From Streptomyces carpinensis (GTDB lineage: Bacteria > Actinomycetota > Actinomycetes > Streptomycetales > Streptomycetaceae), in NCBI RefSeq assembly GCF_002154505.1, contig NZ_MUBM01000105.1, positions 1-62,024 on the forward strand: a stretch of 62,024 bases of DNA, given 5' to 3'. Under the pieces are notes generated by a model. That model had not been told where the DNA came from. It ran no database searches and was given only the letters and a program-made list of their open reading frames with translations. Shown here one piece after another: positions 26,641 through 35,419 of this stretch; the stretch's first letter is position 1; the number at the start of each line of letters is the position of its first letter. The position numbers and the translations under genes are program-made.

Positions 26641-27291
26641 ATGTCACCTCGCCGAAGCTACGACCAGTACTGCTCCGCGGCCCGCGCGCTCGACGCCGTC
26701 GGCGACCGCTGGACGCTGCTGATCGTCCGCGAACTGCTGGCCGGCCCGCGCCGCTACACGGACCTGCACGCCGATCTGCCGGGGGTGAGCACGGACGTCC
26801 TCGCCTCACGGCTGAAGGACATGGAACGGGACGGGCTGGCGACCCGGCGCCGGCTGCCGCCGCCCGGGGCGGCCTACGTCTACGAACTCACCCCGCGCGG
26901 CAACGCGTTGCTGCCGGTTCTCCAGGCACTGGGCGAGTGGGGGCAGGAGGAGCTGGGCGAGCCGCGGCCCACGGACGCGGTCCGCGCCCACTGGTTCGCG
27001 CTGCCGCTGCTTCGGGCCCTGCGGGAAGGAGGGGAGGGCGTGGGCATCGTGGAAGTGCGGCTGGATGAAGGCGTGTTCCACCTGTACGCCGCCGAGGTCA
27101 CCGGTTCTGGGAGCGGTCCCGTGTACGGGGACGGGCCCGCCCCCGGGGAGCCCGACGCCGTGCTGGCACTCGACTTCGCGACCTGCGCGGCCGTCGCCGG
27201 GGGCGAGTTCAGCCTGATCGACGCGGTGCGGGACGGGCGAGTCGACGTCACCGGGGACGGCGCCCTGGCCAAAGCCCTGCGGCAGGCGTGA
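26641..27291 (+). CDS. HxlR-family winged-helix regulator
   Basis: Regulator of 216 residues. The N-terminal 100 residues carry the HxlR signature: CSAARALDAVGDRWTLLIVRELL, GPRRYTDLHADLPGVSTDVL, RLKDMERDGLATRR and YVYELTPRGNALLPVLQALGEWG (in pieces). The remaining 110 residues form a C-terminal domain (VLALDFATCAAVAGGEFSLIDAVRDGRVDV) that resembles an SCP2-like lipid-binding fold, as in other long HxlR proteins; it may bind a hydrophobic ligand. The ATG at 26641 is preceded by a -10-like TAGACT, not by a ribosome site. Confidence 0.9.
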   Translation: MSPRRSYDQYCSAARALDAVGDRWTLLIVRELLAGPRRYTDLHADLPGVSTDVLASRLKDMERDGLATRRRLPPPGAAYVYELTPRGNALLPVLQALGEWGQEELGEPRPTDAVRAHWFALPLLRALREGGEGVGIVEVRLDEGVFHLYAAEVTGSGSGPVYGDGPAPGEPDAVLALDFATCAAVAGGEFSLIDAVRDGRVDVTGDGALAKALRQA

Positions 27292-27293
27292 GA

Positions 27294-27323
27294 GAAGGCC
27301 CGCCCCGACCGGGACGGGCCTTC
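27294..27323. terminator. Terminator after the HxlR gene
   Basis: GAAGGCCCG...CGGGCCTTC form a stem of about 13 bp with one mismatch, starting 3 bases after the stop. A second small hairpin TGGGCC-TGC-GGCCCA follows at 27330-27344. The pair lies between convergent genes. Confidence 0.75.
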
Positions 27324-27360
27324 CGAATCTGGGCCTGCGGCCCAGGCGCTTGAGCGGGCG

Positions 27361-28185
27361 TCAGACGCCCGGCGGCACCCGCGAGGGCCGTCCCGATCCC
27401 CGCGTCAGCGCGTACCCGCCGATGCCCGCGAGCGCGGCCAGCACGGCGCCGATGCCGGTCCACACCCACCGGTCGGACCACCAGCCGGAGGACCAGCCGC
27501 CGTCCGGCTCGATGCTCGACAGGACGGCCGCCTTCTTCGAGCCGCCCTCACCGTTCGCCGAACCGGACCCGTCCTGCCGGGACTTCACCGCGACCCCCGG
27601 TACCAGCGGCTGCGCCAGCGAGCCGTCGACCGCCGCCGCGCCGCCGATGTCCTTGGAGCCGACCTCCACCTCGGCGTTCACCGGCAGGCCCAGATCGGAC
27701 GCCTGGAGGCCGACCACCGTGAGCCGGACGTAGTACGTGCCGGGCAGCGGGTCGTCGGCCCACGGCTCCGACCAGGCGCGGACCGTGCGCAGCACACAGG
27801 CCAGCTCCACCGAGGCCGCGCCCTGCGCGGCGGTGCGCGTCTGGGCTCCGTACTGGCAGGCCTGACGGCGCCGCAGCCCGTCGTAGACGTCGATCTGCCA
27901 GGTCTGCGTGGCGTGCTGCTCCGGCAGCTTCACCGTCGCGTGGACGGTGGGCCGCCGGCCGGCGTCGGCCGCGAACGACCAGTACAGATAGTCGCCCGTG
28001 GAGGCGTCGGCGGTGGCCCGCTGCCCCTGCTCGATCTCCGTCGCCGTACGGAAGGACGTGCCAGCCCGAGTGGGCGCCCCGCTGTCGCCGGACGGACTCG
28101 CCGAGGGTGAGGAGTCGGCCGCCGCGGGGGCCGCCGCCAGTCCGAGCGCCAGCAGCGCGGCGCCCAACACACGAGTGATGCGCAT
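27361..28185 (-). CDS. Secreted/membrane-anchored protein, partner of VWA protein
   Basis: Protein of 274 residues with a signal peptide (MRITRVLGAALLALGLAAAPAAA) and one C-terminal membrane helix (WTGIGAVLAALAGIGGYAL near residues 242-262) with a short basic tail, so most of it faces the outside. The extracellular part (FRTATEIEQGQRATADASTGDYLYW; TYYVRLTVVGLQASDLGLPV) is beta-rich and has the same general build as the C-terminal half of the VWA protein upstream. Its ATG overlaps the VWA stop by one base (TGATG), so the two are one unit and may form a cell-surface complex. Function unknown. Confidence 0.8.
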   Translation of the reverse strand: MRITRVLGAALLALGLAAAPAAADSSPSASPSGDSGAPTRAGTSFRTATEIEQGQRATADASTGDYLYWSFAADAGRRPTVHATVKLPEQHATQTWQIDVYDGLRRRQACQYGAQTRTAAQGAASVELACVLRTVRAWSEPWADDPLPGTYYVRLTVVGLQASDLGLPVNAEVEVGSKDIGGAAAVDGSLAQPLVPGVAVKSRQDGSGSANGEGGSKKAAVLSSIEPDGGWSSGWWSDRWVWTGIGAVLAALAGIGGYALTRGSGRPSRVPPGV

Positions 28186-29450
28186 CAGTTCGTCCTCCAG
28201 ACCGCGACCCGCCAGCGCGACAGCCAGCCCCATACGAGGCCCGCCAGGAAGCCGACCAGCACCAGCACCCCGAGCAGCCACCAGCCGCGCCCCAGACCGA
28301 ACGCCGCCACGTCACCGGCCTTGTCCGGGCCGTCCACCACGTCGACGGTCAGCTCCAGCGGCAGACCCGGGGAGGTCTTCACACCCGCAGCCGCCGAGAA
28401 GGAGTTGGTGACCTGGAGGCAGACCGTCTCGGCCGGGGCGCTCTCGTCGTCGCTCTCCGGCCTCGGGTAGCGAAGTCCCGTCGATATCACGTCGGTACGG
28501 CCGGTGCCCGCCGCCTCGCCGCGCACGATCTCCCGGCCGTGCACCGTCACGGCCCGCAGCAGCAGCCCGTAGTCGGGATTCACGGCCCGGTCGTCGGCGA
28601 CGCTCACCGAAGCCCGCAGCTCCTGGCCGGGTTCGACGTCCACCCGGTACCAGCGCTGCCGGCCGAACTCCTCACGGTCGGTGTACAGGCCGGACTTGAG
28701 GGCCGGTGCCTTGGCGCAGTCGTCGGCGCCCTCGGTGGCGACCGGCGTCACCACCGGGTCGGCGGCCCGGTCGACCAACTGGCCGACCCGGTCGGTGAGC
28801 TCCTCCTTGTGCTGCACGGAGGTGTACGTGCCGCCGGTCGCGTCCGCGATGCAGCTGAGCTGGTCGCGGGTCTTGGCGTCGGGCACCAGGCCCAGGGTGT
28901 CGATGGTCAGCCCGATGCCCTTGGCCGCGATCTCGCGGGCCACCTCGCACGGGTCCAGCGGCTGGCAGGTGTCCTCGCCGTCGCTGATCAGGACGATACG
29001 GCGGGTGCCGTCCCCGCCCTCGAGGTCGGTGGCGGCCTTCTGCAGCGCGGGCCCGATCGGCGTCCAGCCGGTCGGCGCGAGCGTGGCCACCGCGGTCTTG
29101 GCCTCGGTGCGGTCGAGCGGGCCGACCGGGTAGAGCTGAGCGGTGTCCTTGCAGCCCGTCTTCCGGTCGTCGCCGCGGTAGTCGGCGCCGAGCGTGCGGA
29201 TGCCGAGCTGGACCTCCTCCGGCGTGGCGTCCAGCACCTCGTTGAACGCCTGCTTCGCCGCGGCCATCCGCGACCCGCCGTCGATGTCCCGTGTGCGCAT
29301 GGAACCGCTGACGTCCAGGACCAGCTCGACCTTCGGGGCGGCCTGGCCGTCCGGTTCGTCGGCGACCGCGCCGGCGGGGAAGGCGATCCCGGCCGTCAGG
29401 GCGGCGAGCAGAGCACAGACCCCTGCCGCCAGCCGTTGTCTTGTGATCAT
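28185..29450 (-). CDS. Extracellular von Willebrand factor A domain protein, membrane-anchored
   Basis: Protein of 421 residues with a signal peptide (about 1-30), a VWA domain (about 40-225), an extracellular beta domain, and a C-terminal membrane helix WWLLGVLVLVGFLAGLVWGW with a short cytosolic tail. The MIDAS metal site is VLDVSGSM (Asp46-x-Ser-x-Ser), with the threonine in APTGWTPIGPAL and the aspartate in LISDGEDTC. Six cysteines may form disulfides. It probably mediates metal-dependent adhesion or a protein complex at the cell surface together with the coupled downstream protein. Confidence 0.88.
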   Translation of the reverse strand: MITRQRLAAGVCALLAALTAGIAFPAGAVADEPDGQAAPKVELVLDVSGSMRTRDIDGGSRMAAAKQAFNEVLDATPEEVQLGIRTLGADYRGDDRKTGCKDTAQLYPVGPLDRTEAKTAVATLAPTGWTPIGPALQKAATDLEGGDGTRRIVLISDGEDTCQPLDPCEVAREIAAKGIGLTIDTLGLVPDAKTRDQLSCIADATGGTYTSVQHKEELTDRVGQLVDRAADPVVTPVATEGADDCAKAPALKSGLYTDREEFGRQRWYRVDVEPGQELRASVSVADDRAVNPDYGLLLRAVTVHGREIVRGEAAGTGRTDVISTGLRYPRPESDDESAPAETVCLQVTNSFSAAAGVKTSPGLPLELTVDVVDGPDKAGDVAAFGLGRGWWLLGVLVLVGFLAGLVWGWLSRWRVAVWRTN

Positions 29451-29566
29451 CGGCGGATCTTATTGATCAGACTCGCCCTGATCCAAAACGAGCGGGTGGT
29501 GGCGGCGGTTGTGCGGAACAGGACTTGTCCCACCGTCAGGTGATGGCGACGGCTCAGGTGACGCAC

Positions 29567-31096
29567 TCAGACGGATGACGGTGCTTCGACCGGCCGGGGG
29601 CGCGGCAGATCGGTCCAGATGTCCCCGGCATGCCCGGGTGACAGCCGCATCAGCGTCAACGCCTTGGTGGGCAGCGGCTCCTCCAGCAGCGCCTGGACAT
29701 CGGCCGTGCGCGGGAGATCCCCTGCGACGGCTTCCAGGGCCGCCCGCAGTGCCGCGCCCGAACCGGCCGTCCCCGCCAGCGCGCCGGCCACCAGCGAGCC
29801 GAACAGCTTGCGGCGCAGATCCCTCGGATCGTCGGTGAGGTTGCGGGCGGGCAACTCCGGGACCGCGATGCCGTACCGGGCCAGCCGCGCCGGGCTGACG
29901 CGGATGTCGGCGAGGTCCCGGTAGACCAGCCGCAGCGGGGCACCGGAGCCGGACAGCACCACCAGCAGGTTCTGGCCGTGCGCCTCCAGGGCCACCCCCA
30001 GCTCCAGCAGGCGCAGACCGGCCGTGAGCGCGAGCCGCGCGAAGCCGGCCAGCCAGGACGGGGAGTCCGGCAGGCCGGTGACGGGCAGGGCCGCCACCGG
30101 CAGCAGGTGCTCGCCGGGGGCGGCGTACGTCCGCGGCGACTCGCGCCACAGGGCCGCCAGGTCGGGGGAGTGGGCCGTGGCCGCGCCGACGGTGCCGGTG
30201 AAGTGCAGCACGCCCTCCGTGCGGGCCGCCAGGTCCTCCGCGAAGGACGACAGAACGGCCGAGGCGGCCACCGAGCCGACCGAGATGTCCCGCACCGACG
30301 ACGTCAGGCGGGCCGAGAGCGCGGTCTTGACGTGCGGCCCGTCCGGCAGCGCCAGCGTGCGCAGGGACATCAAGGGGTGCGCGACGGGCCCGCCGCCCTC
30401 GCCGGGCCGCTTGAGCACGTGCTCCGCCTGCCAGGGATGCACGGGGATCAGCAGCCGTCCGCCGTCCCGCAGATCCCGCGGCCACGCCCCCGTCACCAGG
30501 CATTCCTCCGCCGCGACCGGCACCAGGCACAGCTCCACCAGGGGCCGGTGCTCCGGACCGTACGCCAGCTGCTCGGCCACCGAGAAACCCGGCCGGGAAC
30601 GGCAGTTGGGGTGGAAGGGGTGGCCGTCGACCACCCGCTGCTCCCACACCCAGTCCGCCCCGCTCCACGCCGGCCGACGCGCCTCGGTGCCCGGCGGCTG
30701 ATCGGCCCGCGACAGGGCCAACGAGGCGGCACTGTGCGACAGTTCGGCGGCGAAGGCGTCACCGTGCGGCACGGCGAGGCCGGTCATCAGCCGAGCCGGG
30801 TCCTCGTAGGACTGCTCGCCGAGTCGTACGGTGGTGACATACGCGGCCGTGGCGTACGGATCCGACGGCGGGCCGTACAACTCGCGGCCGTCAGCGAGTC
30901 GCAGCACCAGTCCGTCCCGCACCCGTTCCCGGCCCGTGATCCACGGCAGCGGCTCGTGGGCCAGCGCCCGCCACAACCGGGTCAGCACGGACGCCCGCGC
31001 GCCGCTCAGTTCACGCGCGTACCGTGGGACCAGCTCGGGGCGCACCACGGCCAGCTCCTCGCCGATCTCGACCTCGGCGGTCTGGGGACGGTGCAC
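29567..31096 (-). CDS. IucA/IucC-family NIS siderophore synthetase
   Basis: NRPS-independent siderophore synthetase of 509 residues; it would condense a carboxylate with an amine or alcohol using ATP. ATP and substrate motifs: GHPFHPNCRSRPGFS (near residue 160, with Arg where many have Lys), LLIPVHPWQAEHVL, KTALSARLTSSVRDI, LEAHGQNLLVVL and YRDLADIRV. The N-terminus lacks obvious truncation. I chose the GTG at 31096 after CGAGGAGCCC. It is divergent from a second NIS synthetase with 80-110 bp between them. Neither a decarboxylase, a hydroxylase nor a transporter is adjacent, so the siderophore cannot be named. Confidence 0.9.
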   Translation of the reverse strand: MHRPQTAEVEIGEELAVVRPELVPRYARELSGARASVLTRLWRALAHEPLPWITGRERVRDGLVLRLADGRELYGPPSDPYATAAYVTTVRLGEQSYEDPARLMTGLAVPHGDAFAAELSHSAASLALSRADQPPGTEARRPAWSGADWVWEQRVVDGHPFHPNCRSRPGFSVAEQLAYGPEHRPLVELCLVPVAAEECLVTGAWPRDLRDGGRLLIPVHPWQAEHVLKRPGEGGGPVAHPLMSLRTLALPDGPHVKTALSARLTSSVRDISVGSVAASAVLSSFAEDLAARTEGVLHFTGTVGAATAHSPDLAALWRESPRTYAAPGEHLLPVAALPVTGLPDSPSWLAGFARLALTAGLRLLELGVALEAHGQNLLVVLSGSGAPLRLVYRDLADIRVSPARLARYGIAVPELPARNLTDDPRDLRRKLFGSLVAGALAGTAGSGAALRAALEAVAGDLPRTADVQALLEEPLPTKALTLMRLSPGHAGDIWTDLPRPRPVEAPSSV

Positions 31097-31128
31097 GGTC
31101 GGGCTCCTCGGGTACGGATCGGACGCCG

Positions 31129-31143
31129 GCGTCACGGTGACGC
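31129..31143. promoter_or_regulatory. 15-bp perfect dyad between the two siderophore synthetase genes
   Basis: GCGTCACGGTGACGC is a perfect palindrome around a central G in the divergent promoter region. I see no match to the Streptomyces iron box (TTAGGTTAGGCTCACCTAA) here, so iron control through DmdR, if any, is not evident and this dyad may serve another regulator. Confidence 0.5.
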
Positions 31144-31205
31144 GCGCCGGGCGGACATACTGATCACCTTCGCATCGTATGGAACGAATGGAACGCGTGG
31201 AGCCC

Positions 31206-32726
31206 ATGCCCCTCACCGACGACGTCGGGGAGCGCGCGGACGCATACGCGTCCGCGCCCCTGCTGAACTGCCTGATCCGCGAGGTGGCACAGCCGTGCCC
31301 CGCCGACCAGGAGGGACGGCGCGTGTACCGGCTGCCGGGCGCGGGGCGGCTGCTGCGGGTGCGCGACGGGCGGCGGCCCGCCGAACCGGAGGTGTACACG
31401 GCGGGCCGCTGGCGGCGCGTCGACCATGCCGAACTGGTCAAACTCGTGGCCGAGGAGCTACGGCGGCACACCGGCCTGTCCAACGACGAACTGCCCGCCG
31501 AGATGATCGACAGCCGCGAGGCGGTGGCGGCGCTGCTCACCGCGCGCGACCGGGCGACGCCGCCCGGCGACCCGTACCTGCGGTCCGAGCAGTCCCTCGT
31601 CACCGGCCATCCCCACCACCCGGCGCCCAAGGCGCGTGGTGGCGCCCCGGTCACCTCCTGGCTGCCGTACGCGCCCGAGGCGCACGTCCGCTTCCCGCTG
31701 GTGCTGCTCGGGGCGCGTGCGGACACGGTGGTGGAGGACGGCGACACCGCCGCGCTCGACGCCCTCGGCCAGGCCCCGCCCGGCTACCGGCTGCTGCCCG
31801 CCCACCCCTGGCAGCTGGACCTGGTGGGCCGCGGGCTCGCCGAGGCCTTCGCGGACGGCCGGCTGATCCGGCTCGGCACGACCCCCTTCGACGTGTGGCC
31901 CACCGCGGCCATCCGCACCGTGCACGCCCCGGACAGCGACCTCTTCCTGAAGTTCAGCCTCGATGTGCGCATCACCAACGACGTACGGCGGCTGTGGCGG
32001 CACGACCTGCTGAAGCTGCGCCGCACGGACTCGGCCGTCACGGCGGCCTTCGCGGCGCTGGGCGGCCCGGCGGCCTGGCTGAGCGACCGCGGCTACCGCA
32101 CCGCGGGCTTCGCCTTCGAGGAACTGGCCGTGGTCGTCCGCGACGGGCTGCGCGGGCACGTGCCGCCCGGCGCGACCCCGCTGCTCGCCGCCGCCTTGGC
32201 CGAGGGCTTCGACGGCAACCCGCTGGACGGGCCGGTGGATCCGGAGGTGTGGTGGGCGGCGTATCTGCGCCAGGTCCTGCCGCCGGCCCTCACGGCCTTC
32301 GCCCGGCACGGTGTCGTCCTGGAGGCGCATCTGCAGAACTCGCTCGTCGCCGTGGACGCCGACGGCGTTCCCGTGCAGGCGCTGTTCCGGGACGCGGAAG
32401 GCGTGAAGCTGCTGCCGGAGGTGTCCCGGGCGGCCGGCTGGGAGCGGCTGGTGTACTGCCTGTTCGTCAACAACCTCAGCGAGATCGCCGCCGCCCTGGT
32501 GGAACGCCACCCGGGCTTCGACCCGTGGCCGGCCGTCCGGCGCGAACTGGCCCGCCACGACCTGCCCGAGGCCGCCGGGCTGCTCACCTCGCCGACCCTG
32601 CCCGGCAAGACGAACCTGCTGCTGCGCTGGACCCGCGCGGACGGAGCCGACGCCCGGTACCGGCCGCTGCCGAATCCTCTGGCCGGCGCGGAAGGGGAGG
32701 GCGGCCGGGCGGTGGAGGCGCTGTAG
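31206..32726 (+). CDS. IucA/IucC-family NIS siderophore synthetase
   Basis: Second NIS synthetase, about 506 residues. Motifs: VTGHPHHPAPKARGG (ATP binding), RLLPAHPWQLDLV, FLKFSLDVRITNDVRR, GVVLEAHLQNSLVAVD and FRDAEGVKLL, all intact, plus the C-terminal NLSEIAAALVERH. The start is uncertain: in-frame ATGs at 31179, 31188 and 31206 all have weak ribosome sites; I took the one after GTGGAGCCC. Having two divergent synthetases usually means two successive condensations on one scaffold such as citrate or a dicarboxylic acid (family knowledge). The two proteins are only distantly alike, so they probably use different substrates. Confidence 0.88.
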   Translation: MPLTDDVGERADAYASAPLLNCLIREVAQPCPADQEGRRVYRLPGAGRLLRVRDGRRPAEPEVYTAGRWRRVDHAELVKLVAEELRRHTGLSNDELPAEMIDSREAVAALLTARDRATPPGDPYLRSEQSLVTGHPHHPAPKARGGAPVTSWLPYAPEAHVRFPLVLLGARADTVVEDGDTAALDALGQAPPGYRLLPAHPWQLDLVGRGLAEAFADGRLIRLGTTPFDVWPTAAIRTVHAPDSDLFLKFSLDVRITNDVRRLWRHDLLKLRRTDSAVTAAFAALGGPAAWLSDRGYRTAGFAFEELAVVVRDGLRGHVPPGATPLLAAALAEGFDGNPLDGPVDPEVWWAAYLRQVLPPALTAFARHGVVLEAHLQNSLVAVDADGVPVQALFRDAEGVKLLPEVSRAAGWERLVYCLFVNNLSEIAAALVERHPGFDPWPAVRRELARHDLPEAAGLLTSPTLPGKTNLLLRWTRADGADARYRPLPNPLAGAEGEGGRAVEAL

Positions 32727-32765
32727 GGCCTGCCCGGCGGGTCAAGGCGCAGGCAAGCGTCCGGG

Positions 32766-33194
32766 CTACTGCGTCAGCAGGCTGAATCCCAGCACCGCCA
32801 GGGCGAGGACCTTGGCGATCTCGAAGGCCACGTAGTACAGGTGCCCGCGCGAGCGGGGCAGGTCCTCTCCGGCAAGGACGCGGTCCGATCTGCGGTTCAA
32901 CCGGGGACGGACCACCCCCAGCTGCACGGCGAGCAGCACGGCCGTGACGGCGGTGAGCACCACGACGGTCGCCGGAGGGCCGCCGGCGGCCACCGCCACG
33001 ACGACGGCGGCGGCCAGGACGGCCTCGACGGGGTTCAGTGCCCGGAAGACCAGGCGGCCGATGCCCAGGCCGATCGGGACGGTCACCTCGGGGGCGCGGA
33101 ACTTCAGCGGCGCCTCCAGGAAGGAGATCGCCAGCACCATCCCGAGCCAGACGAAGGTTGCCGCGCCCGCGGTCGCGGCCGACGTGGCGTTCAT
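32766..33194 (-). CDS. Four-helix membrane protein, unknown
   Basis: Membrane protein of 142 residues with four predicted helices: FVWLGMVLAISFLEAPL, LVFRALNPVEAVLAAAVVV, VVVLTAVTAVLLAVQLGVV and VAFEIAKVLALAVLGFSLL. Between them are charged loops with RPRLNRRSDRVLAG. The helix 1 motif SFLEAPLKFRAP and the helix 2 Asn-Pro-Val-Glu are well-formed and suggest a conserved small membrane family that I recall near redox genes, but I cannot name a function. It is first-read before a cupin gene on the same strand, 51 bp away. Confidence 0.75.
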   Translation of the reverse strand: MNATSAATAGAATFVWLGMVLAISFLEAPLKFRAPEVTVPIGLGIGRLVFRALNPVEAVLAAAVVVAVAAGGPPATVVVLTAVTAVLLAVQLGVVRPRLNRRSDRVLAGEDLPRSRGHLYYVAFEIAKVLALAVLGFSLLTQ

Positions 33195-33245
33195 CGATGT
33201 GTTGCCTCTCTGCTCGGCCGAAGAACGGCTGGGGGGAGTGGTGGA

Positions 33246-33626
33246 TCAGGCCGTCTCGGCCGGCGGCCAGGACTCCAGCCGGCGGGCGAAGGCCGGCGGC
33301 GAGGCCACGACCACGAGAGAGGCCGGCTCCTCACCCGGGTTGGCCAGGCCCACGCGTTCGCCGACGGCGATGTGGGCGGCGGCCGCACCGGCCGTCAGCG
33401 TCCGGACCCGGCCGTCGTGGCGCAGCTCGACGGACCCGGCCACGGGGATGAGCACGATCTGCGAGGCGCCGTGGTCGTGTTCGGGCATGGCGGCGCCCGC
33501 GGGCAGCTCCACGTGGACGACGGCGACCTGCTCGGAGGTCTCCGCGGTGGTGAGCAGGGCCGCGGTCGGGCCGCCGGGCATGGGCGCGCGGCGGCGGGGG
33601 GAGGCGGCGATGTCGGCGACGTGCAT
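33246..33626 (-). CDS. Cupin-domain protein
   Basis: Single-domain cupin of 126 residues. The metal-binding motif is partial: ELPAGAAMPEHDHGASQIVLIPVAGSVEL gives the G-x5-H-x-H-x3-4-E pattern with HDH present but Gln/Ile where Glu is usual (quoted in part as MPEHDHGASQIV), and the second motif lacks a clear histidine except in AAAHIAVGERV. It may bind a metal with altered ligands or act as a sensor. It lies on the minus strand between the ferredoxin and membrane protein genes, 63 and 51 bp apart. Confidence 0.8.
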   Translation of the reverse strand: MHVADIAASPRRRAPMPGGPTAALLTTAETSEQVAVVHVELPAGAAMPEHDHGASQIVLIPVAGSVELRHDGRVRTLTAGAAAAHIAVGERVGLANPGEEPASLVVVASPPAFARRLESWPPAETA

Positions 33627-33689
33627 GATGTCCCCTTTGCGGATGGGCGGGTGGTGTGGTGCGGGGAGCGGACGGGGCCTGCGGCCTTC

Positions 33690-34010
33690 TCACTCTCCCT
33701 GCGGCGGAAGAGCGGCGATCAGCGGATGGTCACGCTCGATCAGCCCCAGCTTGGCGGCACCGCCGGGTGATCCGAGAGGGTCGAAGAACTCGACGTTCGC
33801 GCGGGTGTACTCCTGCCATTCGGCCGGCACGTCCTCCTCGTAGAAGATCGCCTCGACCGGGCAGACCGGCTCGCACGCGCCGCAGTCCACGCATTCGTCC
33901 GGGTGGATGTACAGCGACCGCTGCCCCTCGTAGATGCAGTCCACCGGGCATTCCTCGACGCACGCCTTGTCCTTCACATCCACACAGGGCTGCGCGATCA
34001 CATAGGTCAT
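33690..34010 (-). CDS. fdxA: 7Fe ferredoxin (3Fe-4S/4Fe-4S)
   Basis: Ferredoxin of 106 residues. Cysteines 9, 17, 21 and 25 (PCVDVKDKACVEECPVDCI) and 40, 43, 46 and 50 (CVDCGACEPVCPV) match the actinobacterial 7Fe type, with one [3Fe-4S] and one [4Fe-4S] cluster. The C-terminal extension FFDPLGSPGGAAKLGLIERDHPL is also typical. It transfers electrons at low potential, for example to P450s or reductases; one P450 is encoded at 48984 but 15 kb away. The ATG at 34010 follows a strong GGAGGAGGAG. Its region is divergent from the DUF2249 gene. Confidence 0.93.
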   Translation of the reverse strand: MTYVIAQPCVDVKDKACVEECPVDCIYEGQRSLYIHPDECVDCGACEPVCPVEAIFYEEDVPAEWQEYTRANVEFFDPLGSPGGAAKLGLIERDHPLIAALPPQGE

Positions 34011-34261
34011 CGGTGCTCCTCCTCCCTTCGGCAGAGGTCCCGCAACCGGGTTTCTACGAATATACATGTGAGAATCCCGCTGTTTCTCCGGCGGGAGGCT
34101 GGGTGCAGGAGGGGCCCAGGTCCGCGACACCCGCTGCCCGTGTTGGTCCGGGGTGGCGGATCGGAGTCCCTCCTATTTTTACGAAGTAGGGTGTAATAAT
34201 TGTGATGCTCTTCACGGGCGTACTTGCCGCAGCCAGAACAGCCAGAACAGAGGGGTCACAC

Positions 34262-34963
34262 ATGCCACCCGCCGCAGAGGTGTACATCCAGGCGACCGAC
34301 ACCGACCCGGACGTCCGGGCGCAGGCCGTCGTCGAGGAAACCCACCAGCGACTGCTGGACCGGCTGACCGCGCTCACCGAGTCCGGCGAGGAACTCACCC
34401 CGGCGTTCACCGAACGGCTGGGCCGTCTCCTGGAGGCCACCGAGCAGACTCTGTACGCCGCCGCGTCCGGCGCGGCCGAGACCCGGCTGCTGGTGCGGGC
34501 GCTGCGCGCCGCCGCCGGCACGATCGGCGGGCAGGCCGCCTCCCTGGACGCCGCGACCGACAGCGCCGAACGCGCGGGCGCCGTCCGCACCCTCGCGGGC
34601 ATGCTCACCGTCCATCTCGGCATGGAGCGCGCCGTGCTGCTGCCCGCCCTGCGGGCACTGCCGGGAGTCGACCTGTCCGCGCTCGTCGGCGACTTCACCA
34701 CCGTCCTGGAGGGTGGCCGGCTGGAGGATCCGGCGGTCGTCGACGTCCGCGAGATCCCGCACGGTCGGCGCCACCCGCGCATCTTCACCCGCTTCGCCCG
34801 CCTCGCGGACGGGGAGTCCTTCGTCCTGGTCAACAACCACGATCCCAAGCCGCTGCGCCGTGAGTTCGAGGCCACCCACCCCCGCCGCTTCACCTGGGAG
34901 TACGTCGAGTCCGGGCCCGAGCAGTGGCAGATCCGCATCACGCGGGTGGCCGGCGATGCCTGA
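34262..34963 (+). CDS. DUF2249 protein with hemerythrin-like N-terminal helical domain
   Basis: Protein of 233 residues. The N-terminal half is helical and carries His residues spaced as in hemerythrin-like bundles (EETHQRLLDRL; LTVHLGMERAVLLPAL), though the full iron-ligand set is not certain. The C-terminal 75 residues are a DUF2249 domain: VVDVREIPHGRRHPRIFTRF, SFVLVNNHDPKPLRREFEA, and FTWEYVESGPEQWQIRITR. This fusion type is often near nitric oxide, nitrite or low-oxygen genes (family knowledge), hence a redox role is proposed. The ATG at 34262 follows GAGGGG. TAATAAT at 34193-34199 may be its -10 box. The next gene overlaps by 8 bases. Confidence 0.82.
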   Translation: MPPAAEVYIQATDTDPDVRAQAVVEETHQRLLDRLTALTESGEELTPAFTERLGRLLEATEQTLYAAASGAAETRLLVRALRAAAGTIGGQAASLDAATDSAERAGAVRTLAGMLTVHLGMERAVLLPALRALPGVDLSALVGDFTTVLEGGRLEDPAVVDVREIPHGRRHPRIFTRFARLADGESFVLVNNHDPKPLRREFEATHPRRFTWEYVESGPEQWQIRITRVAGDA

Positions 34964-35384
34964 GACGCGGGCCGGTGACCTGCCGGAGGAGGCGGCCGTG
35001 GCGCGTGTGCTGTGCGACGTCCGGGCCCTCACCGGCGAACCGACCGGACCCACCGGCGTCCTGTGGAAACTGGCCGAGTCCGGCCGCCAGCTCGACGCCA
35101 ACCTGATCCGGCTGCCCGCCGGCGAGCGCATCGGCACGCACGCCGAGCCGGACCTGGACGTCCTGGTCCTCGTCGTCACCGGTGACGGCGTGATGGACAC
35201 CCCCGAGGGAGAGCTGCCGCTGGCCGAAGGGGCGCTCCTGTGGCTGCCGCACGGCTCGACGCGCAGCATCACCGCGGGACCCGAGGGCCTGGCCTACGTC
35301 ACCGTGCACCGGCGCCGCCCCGGCATGCAGATCCGCCGCCGCGCCGATCTCGCCCCGGTGACGGCACGGCCCGACAGCCCCTGA
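34956..35384 (+). CDS. Cupin-domain protein
   Basis: Cupin of 142 residues with the first motif in IRLPAGERIGTHAEPDLDVLVLVVTGDG. Only one histidine of the usual pair is present (THAEPDLD), and the second motif GALLWLPHGSTRSITAG supplies another. DTPEGELPLAEGALLWLP and YVTVHRRRPG close the barrel. Metal binding is plausible but not certain. Its ATG lies inside the last codons of the DUF2249 gene, so the two proteins are made together. Confidence 0.82.
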   Translation: MPETRAGDLPEEAAVARVLCDVRALTGEPTGPTGVLWKLAESGRQLDANLIRLPAGERIGTHAEPDLDVLVLVVTGDGVMDTPEGELPLAEGALLWLPHGSTRSITAGPEGLAYVTVHRRRPGMQIRRRADLAPVTARPDSP

Positions 35385-35419
35385 CAGCGGCACGGCCGAC
35401 GAGAGAGGAAGCGAGGCAC

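Noticed and set aside
31097..31205. Iron box (DmdR/IdeR site) in the siderophore promoter region
   Set aside because: I looked for TTAGGTTAGGCTCACCTAA-like sequence and found none; only the unrelated GCGTCACGGTGACGC dyad is present.
29978..32785. Plus-strand frame of more than 900 codons across both siderophore genes
   Set aside because: It crosses a divergent promoter and overlaps both genes out of frame; translation is Arg/Gly/Pro-rich without motifs.
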